Assembly: GCA_017508505.1 (NCBI GenBank) | Contig: JAFVYT010000136.1 | Span: 1-12,781 of the forward strand | Length of the DNA stretch: 12,781 bases | Source: Clostridia bacterium | GTDB lineage: Bacteria > Bacillota_A > Clostridia > Oscillospirales > SIG627 | Direction: 5' to 3' | Shown here: piece by piece, positions 1 to 6,897 of the stretch | How positions within the stretch are numbered: position 1 is the stretch's first letter | How the letters are laid out: each line of letters starts with the position of its first letter | Position numbers and translations under genes: made by a program | The notes under the pieces: model-generated | Told to the model about the DNA's origin: nothing | The model's input: the letters and a program-made list of their open reading frames with translations, nothing else | Database searches by the model: none

Positions 1-191
1 AGGGGCTGATTCGGGAGGGGTACGATGCAGACCTTTGCATTCTGGATGCCGACCGCATTCTTGACCGAGCGGATTACGCCGACTGCCACCTTCGTGCCGA
101 GGGTCTTTCCTACGTGATCGTCGGGGGGCGGATCGCAGCTCGGGATGCGGTCTTTACGGGTCTGCGCGCCGCAGGCTTTGTCTCCCGTTAA
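1..191 (+). CDS. C-terminal end of an N-acyl-D-amino-acid deacylase-like amidohydrolase (5' truncated)
   Basis: An open frame starting at base 3 runs to TAA at 189-191 and encodes the last 62 residues of a protein whose start lies outside the window. Visible are EGYDADLCILDADRI near the window edge, then DRADYAD, GLSYVIVGGRIA and FTGLRAAGFVSR at the very end. This order (xGxDADLxxxDxxxI, xDRADYxD, GxxxVxVNGxxA, TGxxxGxxxR) is the usual tail of metal-dependent D-aminoacylase / N-acyl-D-amino-acid deacylase amidohydrolases, where it forms the small beta domain and not the metal site. Such enzymes remove acyl groups from D-amino acids in the cytoplasm. Substrate and metal ligands cannot be judged from the tail. 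Another amidohydrolase subgroup (dihydroorotase or allantoinase-like) is possible but fits less well. A hairpin terminator follows directly. Confidence 0.72.
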   Translation, partial: GLIREGYDADLCILDADRILDRADYADCHLRAEGLSYVIVGGRIAARDAVFTGLRAAGFVSR

Positions 192-194
192 CAA

Positions 195-225
195 AAAGAG
201 AGGTGTTCTCAGAACACCTCTCTTT
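195..225. terminator. Bidirectional intrinsic terminator between convergent genes
   Basis: A perfect 14-bp inverted repeat (195-208 pairing with 212-225, 3-base loop) has GAGAGGTGTTC in its left arm. It is flanked by A-rich sequence on the left and T-rich sequence on the right. It sits 3 bases after the amidohydrolase stop and 3 bases beyond the stop of the minus-strand NamZ homologue, so one hairpin can end both transcripts. Confidence 0.9.
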
Positions 226-228
226 GTA

Positions 229-1347
229 TTATTCATATAGGCGATACCGCTCGATTTCGGGACGGAAGCGGCGGATTTTTTCGGCGTGACGTTCACAGAA
301 GGATCGGGCATTGAAATCGGGAAGCAGATATTCCTCCGTTCCGAGAAGCCTTGTCATGGAGGGCTTGAACTCAAATTCCGGATAACGTCGGCACTCCTCC
401 AAAAGCAGCATTGCCGCAAGGAAGGGCTCGAAGCGTGCCTTATCCGTGACGTGAAGCTGTACCCCATAGCAGGGGATACCCTTGTACTTGGAGAAAACGG
501 GGATAAATGCCGTGGCGCGAAACACGACGCCCTCAAGGCCGTGGCCGTTCATCCGCTCGGCCAATTCCTCCCCACGGAGCCAAGGCGCTCCGATGATCTC
601 GAAGGGCTTTGTGGTGCCCCGCCCCTCGGAAAGGGTGGTGCCCTCGAAGAGCACGGTTCCCGTGTAGATCAGAGCACTTTCGTAGGTGGGAAGGTTCGGA
701 GAAGGGCTGACCCACGGGAGACCCAGGGTCTCGTGATCGTCCCTGCGGGAAAGCCCGCGGCAGGGGATGACGTTCAACTCGCATCCGATCCCTTTTTCTT
801 CATTGATGAAGCGGGCATATTCTCCCACGGTCATAGCATAGCGGGAGGGGATGCCATAGGCGCCCACAAAGGAGGAGAAGCGCTCGTCCAGAAGGGTACC
901 CTCCATTCGCTCCAGCCCGAGGGGATTGTAGCGATCCAGAACCGTCATGGGGATCCCGCGCTTTTTGCAGTAGCCCATGGCGATTCCCAAAACGGAGATA
1001 TAGGTGAAAAATCGCAGTCCCACGTCCTGAATGTCGTAAAGGATCCCGTCCAAATCCTCGAAGACGGCATCGTTACCGCTTCGGTTTCCTTTTTTGAACA
1101 GAGAGACAACCTCAAGTCCCGAGGCAGGATCCACCGAGCTCTCAAAGTGCTCTCCCGCCTGCCGCACCCCGTCCAGTCCGTGCTCCGGGGCGAAAAGCCG
1201 AGCAAGAGGAAGCTGCTCTCTCACCAAATCCACGCTGCGGCGAAAGCCTTGATCCAGGCCCGTGCAATTGGTGATCAGCCCGAGCCGCCTTCCTCGAATG
1301 GTTTCCTTTGCTTCGTCCAGCTGCTCCAGACCGTGCCTGTATTCCAT
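229..1347 (-). CDS. NamZ/YbbC-like exo-beta-N-acetylmuramidase (DUF1343, GH171 family)
   Basis: This 372-residue protein belongs to the DUF1343 family. Its characterised member, Bacillus subtilis NamZ (YbbC), releases terminal MurNAc from peptidoglycan fragments. Family hallmarks are all present: LFAPEHGLDG (51-60), DIQDVGLRFFTY (105-116), LDRYNPLG (137-144), SSFVGAYGIP (158-167), PWVSPSPN (211-218) and SEGRGTTKPFEIIGAPW (240-256). The LDR motif has Tyr140 where I remember Pro in most relatives. An in-frame ATG at 1377 would add ten residues, but it lies inside a TATAAT box at 1376-1381. The ATG at 1347 is preceded by AGGGGGGG seven bases upstream, so I chose 1347. No signal peptide is visible, so the protein is probably cytoplasmic and would act on imported muropeptides or disaccharides, unlike the secreted B. 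subtilis enzyme. It is monocistronic; no NagZ, MurQ or PTS genes are adjacent. Family assignment is firm, activity is inferred. Confidence 0.9.
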   Translation of the reverse strand: MEYRHGLEQLDEAKETIRGRRLGLITNCTGLDQGFRRSVDLVREQLPLARLFAPEHGLDGVRQAGEHFESSVDPASGLEVVSLFKKGNRSGNDAVFEDLDGILYDIQDVGLRFFTYISVLGIAMGYCKKRGIPMTVLDRYNPLGLERMEGTLLDERFSSFVGAYGIPSRYAMTVGEYARFINEEKGIGCELNVIPCRGLSRRDDHETLGLPWVSPSPNLPTYESALIYTGTVLFEGTTLSEGRGTTKPFEIIGAPWLRGEELAERMNGHGLEGVVFRATAFIPVFSKYKGIPCYGVQLHVTDKARFEPFLAAMLLLEECRRYPEFEFKPSMTRLLGTEEYLLPDFNARSFCERHAEKIRRFRPEIERYRLYE

Positions 1348-1375
1348 TTCGAATCCCCCCCTTTTCATTTTTCTC

Positions 1376-1404
1376 ATTATATCTGATTTTTCTCCCGTTG
1401 TCTT
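1376..1404 (-). promoter_or_regulatory. Sigma-A type promoter for the NamZ-like gene
   Basis: On the minus strand, AAGACA (1399-1404, 4 of 6 to TTGACA) and a perfect TATAAT (1376-1381) are separated by exactly 17 bases. Transcription would begin near 1369, giving a leader of about 22 bases with the GGGGGGG ribosome binding site at 1355-1361. The -35 box interleaves with the plus-strand promoter. Confidence 0.72.
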
Positions 1405-1431
1405 TACTTTTTTTAATTTTTAAGGTATAAT
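1403..1431 (+). promoter_or_regulatory. Sigma-A type promoter for the EamA/YjbR/DUF4886 operon
   Basis: TTTACT (1403-1408, 4 of 6 to TTGACA) is followed after 17 bases by a perfect TATAAT (1426-1431). A start near 1438 would give a leader of about 27 bases carrying GGGAGGAG upstream of the ATG at 1465. It shares bases 1403-1404 with the -35 box of the divergent promoter. Confidence 0.75.
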
Positions 1432-1464
1432 GCCGAAAAAGAATGGAGAAGGGAGGAGAAACCG

Positions 1465-2364
1465 ATGGGAGCACGCATTCGCGGGTATCTTTTCGCCGCC
1501 TTGAGCGCGGTGATCTACGGCTTGATGCCCTTGATGGCAAGGTATATCTATGCCGAGGGAGTCACTCCCGTGACACTGGTCTTTCTTCGAAATGCCCTTG
1601 CCCTTCCGCTTCTTGCCCTTTTGGCTCTGCGGGAGAAAAACGGTCTTTCCGTCCCGCCTCGTACCCTCCCCTCCATCGGGCTTCTTTCTCTGATGGGCTG
1701 TGCCGTCACCCCGAGCCTTTTGTTTTCCTCCTATCGGTTCATCCCCTCGGGTAGCGCTACCGTCATCCATTTTGTTTACCCCGCTATGGTGGTGGTGGGC
1801 GGCATACTCTTCCTCGGAAAAAAAGCCACCCCCCAAAGCCTTTTCTGCGTGTCCCTTTGCGTGGTGGGAGTGCTTTTCTTCTACGATCCCACAGCGCCCC
1901 TTTCCCCCACGGGTGCCCTGCTTGCTCTCGCCTCGGCTCTGACCTTCGCTACCTACGTTCTCCTTTTGGATCGCTTTCCCGCGCGGGATCGGGTCAAGGG
2001 CTTTTCCTTCTGCTTTTACGTGGCGGTCTTTGCCTCTCTTTTCACCCTTTTGTTCTGTCTGTTCCAAGGGGGACTGTCCCTTCCCCAAACCTTCCTCGGC
2101 TGGGCGCTCTGTACGGTGTTTGCTCTCCTTGTGACCTGCGGTGCCGTGGCGCTGTTTCAAAATGCGAGCTTTGCCATCGGCGGGGAGAAGACCGCCATCC
2201 TCAGCACCCTCGAGCCCATCACGGGCTTTCTTGTGGGGGTGTTCGTCTTTTCCGATCCCGTTGGCCTCGGCCCCGTGGTGGGCTCGGTGCTGGTGGTGGT
2301 ATCGGGGCTTCTCATTCCGTTTTTTGATCTGAGGAGAAAAAAGGGGGAGAAAAATGAACCGTGA
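1465..2364 (+). CDS. EamA-family (DMT superfamily) inner-membrane transporter
   Basis: The 299-residue protein is almost entirely hydrophobic, with about ten predicted membrane spans in two similar halves of roughly 140 residues, the usual length and architecture of EamA/DMT metabolite exporters (RhaT/YdcZ type). Supporting features are the N-terminal GYLFAALSAVIYGLMPLMAR, the FLRNALALPLLALLALR segment typical of span 2, and in the second half STLEPITGFLVGVFVFSDP, which matches the conserved LEPv...g.l.lgE region. It ends in a basic tail (LRRKKGEK), predicting a cytoplasmic C-terminus. The start at 1465 is backed by GGGAGGAGA just upstream. It is the first gene of a plus-strand operon and overlaps the next by 11 bases. 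The substrate cannot be read from sequence; amino acids, nucleosides or other small metabolites are known for the family. Confidence 0.92.
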   Translation: MGARIRGYLFAALSAVIYGLMPLMARYIYAEGVTPVTLVFLRNALALPLLALLALREKNGLSVPPRTLPSIGLLSLMGCAVTPSLLFSSYRFIPSGSATVIHFVYPAMVVVGGILFLGKKATPQSLFCVSLCVVGVLFFYDPTAPLSPTGALLALASALTFATYVLLLDRFPARDRVKGFSFCFYVAVFASLFTLLFCLFQGGLSLPQTFLGWALCTVFALLVTCGAVALFQNASFAIGGEKTAILSTLEPITGFLVGVFVFSDPVGLGPVVGSVLVVVSGLLIPFFDLRRKKGEKNEP

Positions 2365-2713
2365 GGAATTGGAGCGCTTCATCGAGAGCCGCTACGGGGT
2401 CGGGGGAGAGCGCCTCTTTCACCGCTATCCCACCTTTCGGGTCTACCGACACGGGCACAATCGGAAATGGTTTGCGGTTTTGATGGACATCTCCGGCAAA
2501 AAAATCGGACTCGGGGAGGGGATCGTTTCCGTGGTCAATTTAAAGTGCCATCGGGATATGACCGATTATCTTTGGCAGGAAGCGGGGATCTTTCCCGCGT
2601 ATCATATGAATAAGGAGCATTGGATCACCTGCCTTCTGGACGGGAGTGTTCCCTCGGAGCGGGTCGTGGGCCTTTTGGCATCCAGCTTTCTTTTGACGGG
2701 AGGGTACCAATGA
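2354..2713 (+). CDS. MmcQ/YjbR family protein
   Basis: The 119-residue protein matches the small CyaY-like-fold MmcQ/YjbR family. It has RKWFAVLMD (38-45), a VVNLKCHRD segment (60-68) corresponding to the family's LK.dP core, and PAYHMNKEHWITCLLDG (81-97), the best conserved block. SSFLLTGG closes the C-terminus. Length equals the usual 110-125 residues. Family members are described as DNA-binding or stress-related, but the molecular role is not well established; here it is probably a soluble cytoplasmic protein. Its ATG lies inside the end of the EamA gene, with GGGGGAG just upstream, and its stop overlaps the next start (ATGA), so translation is likely coupled along the operon. No link between this protein and the transporter is evident beyond co-transcription. 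Confidence 0.88.
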   Translation: MNREELERFIESRYGVGGERLFHRYPTFRVYRHGHNRKWFAVLMDISGKKIGLGEGIVSVVNLKCHRDMTDYLWQEAGIFPAYHMNKEHWITCLLDGSVPSERVVGLLASSFLLTGGYQ

Positions 2714-3792
2714 AACGCATTCTGTCCTTTACCCTGATGCTTCTTTTGCTTTTGCCCCTTTCCTCCTGCGCGCCGAAGCTGATCACACCTTATGAGGAAT
2801 CGGCAGAGGAAACCTCGACGCTTTCCGCCGCACCCCTTACGGGCAGTCGCCCCCCCTTGGGTAAGACGGAGGAGTCCGATCGGGTGACAAAGGAGGCTCC
2901 CACCGTCCCCATCCCACAAAGTGAAAAGGAGAAAAGGGTTTTGAAACTTCTGATTTTGGGCAACAGTCATTCCTTGGACGCCTTCCAGCTTCTCTACGAG
3001 GCCTTTCGGGATCAGGCACCGGAGATGGACGTGGACGTCGCCACGATGTATTACAGCGGCTGCTCCATCTCTCAGCACGTGAATTTTGCCACCGCCAATA
3101 AGCCCGTCTACCGCTATTCGGTGAACAAAAACGGCACTTGGGTTTCGGAGGAGGAATTCACTATGGCTCGCGCCCTGAGAAAGGAGCAGTGGGACGTTGT
3201 TCTTTTGCAGGCTGCCAAGGCGGATCTGGACGACACCCTGAATCTGAAAAATCGCCGCAAGCTGGAGGATTTTGTTCGGGAGCACATTCCCACGGAGCAC
3301 GTGTTCGCCTGGCACACCTCCTGGCCGAGCCCCAACGACGAGACCTTCTTCTCTCCCGATTATAAGCGCCAGCCCCCTGCAGGCTATAAGGAAAACCTGA
3401 TCAAGCTTTACGGCTTCAATCCCGTGACGCAGTTTTCCGTTCTGACGCAAAAGGCAAGGGATCATATCCTGACCGATCCCACCTATGCGGCCGCCTACTG
3501 CACCGGTGCGGCCATTATGTACGCCCACCGTGTCCTCGGAGTCCCCCAGCTTGACCTTTGGAGGGACTACACCCACTTAAATGACTACGGCCGCATCATT
3601 GTAGCCTACGCCCTGTATACGCAGATCACGGGCAACGAGGTCAAAGAGATCGGCCTTGATATGGTACCAAAAGGTCTTCGCCATTATACCCTTCGCTCCG
3701 AGGGAGATCTTATCCTGACCGAGGAGATGAAACGGGTCATCATCGAGAGTGCCAACCACGCCCTGCACGATCCCTGGACGGCCATTCAGTAA
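2710..3792 (+). CDS. DUF4886-like SGNH-fold lipoprotein
   Basis: The 360-residue protein begins with a lipoprotein signal: basic MKR, a leucine-rich core and lipobox LSSC with Cys20. A low-complexity Ser/Thr/Glu/Pro linker follows to about residue 76, then a globular domain. The start at 2710 is chosen because it begins the signal peptide, has GGGAGG six bases upstream and overlaps the previous stop as ATGA. An upstream in-frame ATG at 2620 would bury the signal. The domain opens with LLILGNSHSLDAF (80-92), a GDS-like block with Ser86 as candidate nucleophile, continues with YSGCSISQH (115-123) and VVLLQAAK (163-170), and ends with DYTHLNDYG (286-294), which supplies the Asp/His pair of SGNH hydrolases (DxxH, His289). 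This layout matches DUF4886 proteins, best known from Bacteroidota. It may be a surface-anchored esterase or deacetylase; substrate unknown, and a lack of activity cannot be excluded. Confidence 0.82.
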   Translation: MKRILSFTLMLLLLLPLSSCAPKLITPYEESAEETSTLSAAPLTGSRPPLGKTEESDRVTKEAPTVPIPQSEKEKRVLKLLILGNSHSLDAFQLLYEAFRDQAPEMDVDVATMYYSGCSISQHVNFATANKPVYRYSVNKNGTWVSEEEFTMARALRKEQWDVVLLQAAKADLDDTLNLKNRRKLEDFVREHIPTEHVFAWHTSWPSPNDETFFSPDYKRQPPAGYKENLIKLYGFNPVTQFSVLTQKARDHILTDPTYAAAYCTGAAIMYAHRVLGVPQLDLWRDYTHLNDYGRIIVAYALYTQITGNEVKEIGLDMVPKGLRHYTLRSEGDLILTEEMKRVIIESANHALHDPWTAIQ

Positions 3793-3793
3793 A

Positions 3794-3829
3794 AAAAATA
3801 ACGCTTCGGAAAACCGAAGCGTTATTTTT
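3794..3829. terminator. Bidirectional intrinsic terminator
   Basis: A 16-bp stem (3794-3809 with 3814-3829) with core AACGCTTCGG, an AAAA loop, an A-rich left flank and T-rich right flank. It begins right after the lipoprotein stop at 3792. The minus-strand permease stop (3828-3830) lies in the right arm, so the hairpin serves both converging operons. Confidence 0.9.
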
Positions 3830-4979
3830 ATCCATGCCTTTTCGTCCTGAACCATCGGCACAGCGCCTCGCGGGGGCGTGCAAGAGCCTGCGCCAAAAGG
3901 GGAGAGAGAATTGCGTACAGCACCATGAAAAAAAGCGCCGACGGCCGTGCCGAGGCCTCCAGATAAAGCGTCGGCGGCAAAAGGCGGGAGAGCGGCGCAA
4001 GGGCGCTCAGATCGAAAAAGATCGGACACAGCACCACCATCCCCAAAAGCAAAGCGGGCAAAAGAGCGGCCAGCGCCTCCGCTTTCGGGACAAGCCTTCG
4101 AAGGATCATGGAAAAGCCCGCACTGCAAAAGGACAGGAGCAGAGAAGCGAGAAGCTCGGGGATGCCAAGGGAGATCATCCCCGCAAGCCCCAAGGCAAAA
4201 AAGCCGATCAGGGCGGGGTGCACCGCCGCGATCCAAAGGGAAAAATAGGTGATGAGTCCGCGCCGCTTTTCGGGGATGGCGTCGTAGATGCCCGCTTTTT
4301 CATCCTCCAGATCATAGAGCGCTGCCGCTATGGCCCCCATCACCGTCAAAAGGGCGAGCAGCCCCTTCACGGGAGAAATCAGATAACTCTTCCCTTCGGT
4401 CTCGGTGCCCTCGGCGGTTTCAAAGTCAAAATAGCGGATGGTGATCTCGGTTTTTTCATAGTAGTCGATCACGTCCTCCCGCTCCATTTTCTCTGCTCCC
4501 TTTACGTTTTCGACGGCAAAGCGCCAAAACAGCTCTTGGGAGGCGTAACGGTTCAATTCGGAAAGGAGCTTCTCTGAGGCCATACGGAGAAAGAAGTTGT
4601 TTTCCCTGAGATAAACGCTGACCACGGGATCCTTTCCCTCTTCTACGAATCGGGCGATGCGCCCCTCGGTGTCCTCGGGGAAGATCCACGCCCCGTCGGC
4701 ATCTCCGTTTTCCACCGCCTCCCTTGCCTCATCGGCATCGGAAAAGCTGAGGTAACGGATCAGAGAGGAGTCCTTTGTAAGGCGCTCGGTGATTTCGCGA
4801 GCGGCGGGATCCTCGGGGCTCTCCGAGGCGAGAGCAACGGTGACGAAGCCCCCTGCGTCCTTTGCCGCAAGCCCCATGGCCAAAACCGCCAACGGGATCA
4901 GAATGAGAAGCGCCACGAAGGAGGGCTTTTTGTAAAGCCTTTTGGTAAGAAGCCAAAAATAACGAAAGGGACGCCTCAT
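3828..4979 (-). CDS. ABC-2 type transporter permease (second permease)
   Basis: The 383-residue protein has one N-terminal span (about 21-38), a large predicted extracytoplasmic region (about 39-202) and a C-terminal bundle of about five spans (203-222, 244-269, 272-293, 300-321, 346-366). This is the layout of ABC2_membrane_3 / NatB-like exporter permeases. The extracytoplasmic part includes VTVALASESPEDPA, a segment common in such permeases between span 1 and the loop domain. The ATG at 4979 overlaps the previous gene's TGA as ATGA and has GGAGGAGGTG just upstream. A longer frame from 5063 would reach into the upstream permease and add a non-conserved leader, so I rejected it. It is the last gene of the operon, and its stop lies in the shared terminator. 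With the ATPase at 6196-6864 and the first permease it should form a heterodimeric exporter; the cargo is unknown. Confidence 0.87.
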   Translation of the reverse strand: MRRPFRYFWLLTKRLYKKPSFVALLILIPLAVLAMGLAAKDAGGFVTVALASESPEDPAAREITERLTKDSSLIRYLSFSDADEAREAVENGDADGAWIFPEDTEGRIARFVEEGKDPVVSVYLRENNFFLRMASEKLLSELNRYASQELFWRFAVENVKGAEKMEREDVIDYYEKTEITIRYFDFETAEGTETEGKSYLISPVKGLLALLTVMGAIAAALYDLEDEKAGIYDAIPEKRRGLITYFSLWIAAVHPALIGFFALGLAGMISLGIPELLASLLLSFCSAGFSMILRRLVPKAEALAALLPALLLGMVVLCPIFFDLSALAPLSRLLPPTLYLEASARPSALFFMVLYAILSPLLAQALARPREALCRWFRTKRHG

Positions 4980-6193
4980 CCGATCACCTCCTCCTTCCCG
5001 CGCAGCTCCTTCTGTCTCGCCACAAGGCTCAAAAGGAAGAAGCCGACGGCCCAGAGAAGCCACAGCACAAGAGCGCCGAGGTCTGCCTTTCCGGTGAAGG
5101 CCCCTGCCAGAAGCCCTCGAGCCGCAGAGGTGGGCAGATACGGCTCAATGCTCTGCAGGGCCGAGGGAAGAGCGTGTACGGGATAAAAGAAGCCCGATAT
5201 AAAGCACATTCCCAAGGAGAAAAAGACGTACAGCACCGTTCCCGTTACCGCGTTCTGCGACCACCGAAACAGACAGTAAGCCAAGAGAGAAAAGAGCAAC
5301 GCCCCGGGGATCAGAAGGGCAAGAAAGGCAAGCACCTCCCCCTCGGGGAACAAAAGCGTCTTCACCCCGGGGATGAAAAGGGCGATGCCGAGGGAAAGCC
5401 CGAGGATCAGCAGCAGAGAAAGAAAATAGGCGACCCACTCGGAAAGCACCTGCCCGAAAACCGTGCCGCCTCGGGAGAGGTGCAAGGCGTGAAAGGCGGC
5501 ATCCTTTTTGGCATATAGGATCCCGAAGGGCAGGGCGGCAAACAGGATAAACAAAAGGGTGATTCCGCAAAGGTAGCTCTCCTTGGTGGAGAGACCGTCT
5601 TGAATGCCCGTCTCCTTCGTTTGGAGCATATCCCCTCGGTTCAGGAGCATTTCCACGTATTCGAGGCTGATGCGGGTCATGGATTCGCTGTCTTTTTTTC
5701 CCATCTCGCCCTCCAGCCGATCGATTCCGAAGGTGCCCTTTTGGGCGTAGAGCACTGCGTCGCAAAGGATGCGGGTGAACTCCTCCTTGAAGGTGGTCAT
5801 CAGGTTTTGAGCCCCTTGTCTTGTCACGTAGCGGATGACGGGGGTCTCACGACCGACGGAGGCCGCCTCGAAGAAGCCCTCGGGCAAAATCAGGTAAGCG
5901 GAGAGGGAGCCGTCGTTCAGCATCTCTTGTGCCTCTTCCTCCTCCAAAAAATGCACCTGCAACGCCCCGCCGCCCTTTGCGGCATCAAAGGCCGTCAGGG
6001 CAAATTTCAGGTATTCGTTGGAGGTGTCTCCCGTGATTCCAACCGAAGGGAGAAGGTTCTCCTCTTTTTGATCAAACTCTCGTTCAAGATCCAAAAGGAT
6101 CAGGGACGTGGCCGTCAGAAGAAGCACGGTCACGAGAAAAACGGGGAAAAGGAGCCGACTTGCCCTTTTCCATTGTAAGAAAAAATACCCCAT
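4976..6193 (-). CDS. ABC-2 type transporter permease (first permease)
   Basis: The 405-residue protein has span 1 at about 14-34, an extracytoplasmic loop at about 35-206, and five further spans at roughly 207-228, 252-274, 287-309, 316-338 and 373-392. Near the end GFFYPVHALPSALQSIEPYL (334-353) corresponds to the conserved 'G.xxPxxxlPxxxxxixxxxP' region of ABC-2 permeases. Two starts are possible: TTG at 6199, overlapping the ATPase stop as TTGA, or ATG at 6193, two bases after it. Neither has a strong Shine-Dalgarno sequence, so translation is probably coupled to the ATPase gene; I chose the ATG. It is related in layout but not closely in sequence to the second permease, which suggests a heterodimeric transporter. 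The loop lacks motifs I recognise. The function is most likely export of a peptide, lipid or drug-like compound. Confidence 0.87.
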   Translation of the reverse strand: MGYFFLQWKRASRLLFPVFLVTVLLLTATSLILLDLEREFDQKEENLLPSVGITGDTSNEYLKFALTAFDAAKGGGALQVHFLEEEEAQEMLNDGSLSAYLILPEGFFEAASVGRETPVIRYVTRQGAQNLMTTFKEEFTRILCDAVLYAQKGTFGIDRLEGEMGKKDSESMTRISLEYVEMLLNRGDMLQTKETGIQDGLSTKESYLCGITLLFILFAALPFGILYAKKDAAFHALHLSRGGTVFGQVLSEWVAYFLSLLLILGLSLGIALFIPGVKTLLFPEGEVLAFLALLIPGALLFSLLAYCLFRWSQNAVTGTVLYVFFSLGMCFISGFFYPVHALPSALQSIEPYLPTSAARGLLAGAFTGKADLGALVLWLLWAVGFFLLSLVARQKELRGKEEVIG

Positions 6194-6195
6194 GG

Positions 6196-6864
6196 TCAAA
6201 AGCGTCGGATGATCTCTTCCGGATCACCGTGATAGTCGAAGGGGTGCGCCGTGCCGTCCTGCAGCAGGTACCAAGTATCGCAAAGGGAAAGCTCCATCAA
6301 ATCGTGGGTGACGAGCAATACGATGCCTCCCTTTTCCTTGTGCTCGGTGATCAGCCCCGCAATCGTCTTTTTGCAGGCAAGATCCAGCGCCGCCATCGCC
6401 TCGTCCAATAGCAAAATCGGCGGTCTTCCCGCCACGGCGCAGGCAATGGAGAGGCGTTTTTTCATTCCGCCGCTCATCTTTGAAACCGTGAGGTTTATGT
6501 ATTCGTCAATGCCCAAAAGGTGTAAGATCCCGCTTTCCAATTCCTTCTTCATTTCGTCGGGACGGTACCAGAGGGAAAGGTTGTCCCGTGCGGAGAGCTC
6601 CGGAATCAGCGGCGTCCCCTGAGGCACGTATCCCACCAGCCTTTGCCGCTGGCGGGGATACTCGAACAGATCCTTCCCATCGTAAAGGAAGGCACCTCCG
6701 TCCCGCTCCTTGATCCCCGCAAGGATGGAAAGCAGGGTGCTCTTTCCGCATCCGTTCCCACCCAGGATCCCGATACAGTGACCGCCCTCGGCGGTAAGGG
6801 AGACTCCTTTAAGGATCTCCTTTTTCCCGTATCGCTTTGTGATATTTTGTATTTCTACGGTCAT
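6196..6864 (-). CDS. ABC transporter ATP-binding protein
   Basis: The 222-residue nucleotide-binding domain is complete. It has Walker A GGNGCGKST (35-43), Q-loop Gln82 in YVPQGT, signature MSGGMKKRLSIA (130-141), Walker B ILLLDE (150-155), D-loop AALD (158-161) and H-loop His187 in VTHD. The stretch after Walker B reads DEAMAALD where most relatives have DEPTxxLD; the catalytic Glu155 is kept, so activity is expected. Its length is at the short end for an exporter ATPase, with no extra C-terminal domain. GGAGG lies just upstream of the ATG at 6864. It follows the zinc-ribbon gene by 33 bases and is directly followed by two permease genes, with which it should form a cytoplasmic-side energised exporter. 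Confidence 0.95.
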   Translation of the reverse strand: MTVEIQNITKRYGKKEILKGVSLTAEGGHCIGILGGNGCGKSTLLSILAGIKERDGGAFLYDGKDLFEYPRQRQRLVGYVPQGTPLIPELSARDNLSLWYRPDEMKKELESGILHLLGIDEYINLTVSKMSGGMKKRLSIACAVAGRPPILLLDEAMAALDLACKKTIAGLITEHKEKGGIVLLVTHDLMELSLCDTWYLLQDGTAHPFDYHGDPEEIIRRF

Positions 6865-6897
6865 ATTTCCTCCATAAAAGGGTACGCCTCGGCTTTT

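Noticed and set aside
286..1386. Long plus-strand open frame (366 codons) opposite the NamZ homologue
   Set aside because: It is the antisense of a gene with clear family motifs, has no ribosome binding site, and its translation resembles no protein. GC-rich codon use leaves antisense frames open.
1420..2382. Minus-strand 320-codon frame opposite the EamA gene
   Set aside because: It is highly charged and repetitive (His/Gly/Lys-rich), typical of the antisense of a hydrophobic membrane protein, and it runs across a promoter region.
4977..5063. Longer N-terminus for the second permease starting at 5063
   Set aside because: It would add 28 residues read from inside the upstream permease gene. 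The ATG at 4979 has a strong ribosome binding site and the ATGA overlap.
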